A stretch of 47,893 nt of DNA, taken from contig WFUO01000047.1 of the NCBI GenBank assembly GCA_015484945.1, forward strand, positions 1 to 47,893, written 5' to 3'. Below, piece by piece: positions 46,113 through 47,893 of this stretch; the stretch's first letter is position 1; each line of letters starts with the position of its first letter. The DNA is from Gammaproteobacteria bacterium. Lineage in GTDB: Bacteria; Pseudomonadota; Gammaproteobacteria; WFUO01. The translations under genes were made by a program, and so were the position numbers. The notes under the pieces are model-generated. The model had not been told where the DNA came from and made no database searches. It worked only from the letters and a program-made list of their open reading frames with translations.

Positions 46113-47255
46113 ATGGGCAGCGTATCATCCACATTCCCAAACTGGCTGCCACAAGATTTTCTTGATGAATTCTGGCAACGCCGACCCCTGCTGATACGTC
46201 AGGCCTTACCCGGCTATTGTCCGCCACTGGATGGCGATGAACTCGCCGGCCTGGCCTGTGAAGAAAACGTGGAATCACGCATCGTCCTCGAAAAGAACGG
46301 ACAACACCCCTGGCAGGTGCTTCATGGCCCGTTTCAGGAACAGGATTTCACCCGTCTCCCGGCAACCCACTGGACCCTGCTGGTGCAGGATGTGGACAAA
46401 CACGATGCCGATGTCGCCGCACTGCTGAAGTATTTCCGCTTCATACCCGATTGGCGTATCGACGACATCATGATCAGCTATGCCGCGCCGGGCGGCTCGG
46501 TCGGGCCGCATACCGATCAATACGATGTCTTTCTCCTGCAGGCCAGTGGCCGTAGGCGCTGGATGATCGACAGCAGCTGTCGCTCACAGCGGCTGATGGA
46601 TGGCCTGGACTTGCGCATTCTGGCCGAGTTCGACCCAGACCGGGAATGGCTGCTGGAGCCCGGTGATCTGCTGTATCTGCCACCTGGCGTGCCGCACCAT
46701 GGCATTGCCGAAGATCCATGCATGACCATCTCGATCGGCTTCCGCGCCCCTACCGACAATGAATTGCTGAGCGCGGTCATTGGCCGTCATCTTGAGCAAC
46801 ATGAGGAACGTTTCCATACTGATCCCGGCCTGCCCTGCCAGCAACGTGCCAGCGAGATACACCCACATGCACTATCGGCCTTGCGCTCACTGGTCACAGA
46901 AGCCATGCAAATCGACGATACAACAATGAATCGCTATCTGTGTGAATGGCTCAGTGAAACAAAGCCTGGTATTGTGATCACCGAACCCGAAGAACCACTG
47001 GACTACGAGCCCTTCATCCGGCGCCTGCAACATGAGGGATTGGTTCGGGCATTGGGTATTCGGGTTTTGTGCGCCAGGCAAAATGACACATGGCATCTTT
47101 ACATCGATGGCGAGACCTTCCCTGATGTCGATGCCTCGATCATCGACAGGATCGACAAGGGCCTGCTGCTGGATGCCGCCCACTGCCCGCCAGACGCCGG
47201 AGAACTGCTGTACCGGCTTTATCGCAGGGGATACTATGTCTTTTCAACAACGTGA
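46113..47255 (+). CDS. roxA: Ribosomal protein L16 arginine hydroxylase (RoxA/YcfD)
   Basis: RoxA is a JmjC-type cupin Fe(II)/2-oxoglutarate oxygenase that hydroxylates Arg81 of ribosomal protein L16. The ATG at 46113 (MGSVSSTFPNWLPQDFLDEF) gives 380 residues; the in-frame extension from 46032 reads through the RNA element and is unlikely. Iron ligands are H133 and D135 (GPHTDQYDVF) with a histidine in PPGVPHHGIAED (about 195-196). FWQRRPLLIRQA is the typical N-terminus. The Shine-Dalgarno is weak (GGAA). Its end overlaps the acetyltransferase gene. Confidence 0.93.
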   Translation: MGSVSSTFPNWLPQDFLDEFWQRRPLLIRQALPGYCPPLDGDELAGLACEENVESRIVLEKNGQHPWQVLHGPFQEQDFTRLPATHWTLLVQDVDKHDADVAALLKYFRFIPDWRIDDIMISYAAPGGSVGPHTDQYDVFLLQASGRRRWMIDSSCRSQRLMDGLDLRILAEFDPDREWLLEPGDLLYLPPGVPHHGIAEDPCMTISIGFRAPTDNELLSAVIGRHLEQHEERFHTDPGLPCQQRASEIHPHALSALRSLVTEAMQIDDTTMNRYLCEWLSETKPGIVITEPEEPLDYEPFIRRLQHEGLVRALGIRVLCARQNDTWHLYIDGETFPDVDASIIDRIDKGLLLDAAHCPPDAGELLYRLYRRGYYVFSTT

Positions 47256-47706
47256 CTTCAGCGTCAGGCTGGCAGACTGGAAACAGGACCGCCAGGCCCT
47301 ATGCGACATTCGGCGCAAGGTGTTCATCGAGGAACAGCATGTGCCTGAAGCGCTGGAGTGGGATGGTCTGGATGCCGACTGCGTGCATGTCCTCGCCAGT
47401 GACAAACACGGCAACGCGATAGGCACCGCGAGAATGACACCCTATGGCCATATCGGCCGAATGTCCGTATTGCGGCAATGGCGTAACCAGGGCGTGGGCA
47501 GTGCGATGCTGAATAAGCTGCTGGAGCATTCACGCCTGCATGGCCCGCAACGTCTGTGGCTGAACGCCCAGACCCGGGTCACCGGATTCTACCAGCGGTT
47601 CGGATTCTCGGTCGAAGGTGAGGAATTCCTGGACGCCGGTATTCCCCATCTGAAAATGCAACTGTCACTTGCGGCAGGCACGAGGCCAGACAAAGATGAA
47701 TTATGA
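47236..47706 (+). CDS. GNAT family N-acetyltransferase
   Basis: The 156-residue protein starts at the ATG at 47236 with AGGGG 5 nt upstream, overlapping roxA by 20 bp. The acetyl-CoA site is RMSVLRQWRNQGVGSAML, and the C-terminus has VTGFYQRFGFSVEGEEFLDAGIPH, as in ElaA-like GNATs. Its substrate is unknown. It overlaps the next gene by 11 bp, so the three genes are probably one operon. Confidence 0.92.
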   Translation: MSFQQRDFSVRLADWKQDRQALCDIRRKVFIEEQHVPEALEWDGLDADCVHVLASDKHGNAIGTARMTPYGHIGRMSVLRQWRNQGVGSAMLNKLLEHSRLHGPQRLWLNAQTRVTGFYQRFGFSVEGEEFLDAGIPHLKMQLSLAAGTRPDKDEL

Positions 47707-47893
47707 CGGCATGATACTCAACCAGACACGTGGTGAAATCGAGTTCACTTCCCTGGCGGAAAACCGCGCCATCCTGACCGGCATGATCGCCCAGGCGCGC
47801 CGCTGCATCGCCCTGTACAGCACTGATCTGGAGCCACGGCTCTATGACGACAGGCTGTTCATCCAACATCTGCAGCGCCTGGCTATCAGCGGC
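47696..47893 (+). CDS. Hypothetical protein, N-terminal part (cut by window edge)
   Basis: An open frame from the ATG at 47696 to the window end gives 66 codons without a stop. The sequence MNYDGMILNQTRGEIEFTSL...QARRCIALYSTDLEPRLYDDRLF resembles the small PLD-like DUF7931-type domain found next to or fused with GNAT proteins in gammaproteobacteria. That call is from memory of the pattern and is tentative. It overlaps the acetyltransferase by 11 bp, which supports co-translation. Confidence 0.7.
   Translation, partial: MNYDGMILNQTRGEIEFTSLAENRAILTGMIAQARRCIALYSTDLEPRLYDDRLFIQHLQRLAISG

Overview
The window comes from a gammaproteobacterial sulfur oxidiser, probably related to Chromatiales/Ectothiorhodospiraceae. 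This is inferred from gene content and protein features; no database was searched. The key evidence is a complete oxidative-type reverse dissimilatory sulfite reductase (rDsr) operon. It has dsrEFH, dsrL, dsrN and dsrR, there is no dsrD, and the order is dsrABEFHCMKLJOP-[ybiB-like]-NR. The flanking genes are typical gammaproteobacterial housekeeping genes (acnB, purB, mnmA-hflD, clpS-clpA, aat-bpt-infA, rarA, ftsK, lolA).

Positions 1-982: the left edge holds the 5' part of a TauD/TfdA-like dioxygenase gene on the minus strand, cut by the window edge. It is divergent from dsrA across a 526-bp regulatory region with several inverted repeats.

Positions 983-14895: the dsr operon. DsrAB is the siroheme sulfite reductase. 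DsrEFH and DsrC are the sulfur relay, with their active cysteines intact. DsrMKJOP is the membrane electron-transfer complex, DsrL an NAD(P)H-linked iron-sulfur flavoprotein, DsrN a siroheme amidase and DsrR an IscA-like protein without the cluster cysteines. Perfect 10-bp stem-loops without U-tracts follow dsrA and dsrC. A large hairpin follows dsrP, and a TrpD2/YbiB-like gene sits between dsrP and dsrN.

Positions 14896-19285: a NarX/NarL-like two-component system follows directly. Its promoter has a -10 box overlapped by an almost perfect NarL-type palindrome. A rhodanese gene comes next, then siroheme synthase cysG on the opposite strand. Sulfur oxidation, siroheme supply and a candidate regulator are therefore side by side.

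Positions 19355-47893: housekeeping genes. These include serS, crcB with a DUF190 gene, rarA, lolA, ftsK, trxB, the N-degron genes aat/bpt with clpS/clpA, infA, a cold-shock gene, icd, a GGDEF/EAL protein, nudJ-mnmA-hflD, acnB, purB, roxA and an acetyltransferase. Unusual items are a thioredoxin-HEAT fusion, a secreted protein with a possible Cys-His-Asp triad, and two small unrecognised ORFs.

The most unusual non-coding signal is between purB and roxA (about 45699-46080). Two diverged tandem copies of a structured RNA of about 110 nt each have their own -10 box, C-rich loops, a terminator-like hairpin and a helix with a compensatory base change between the copies.
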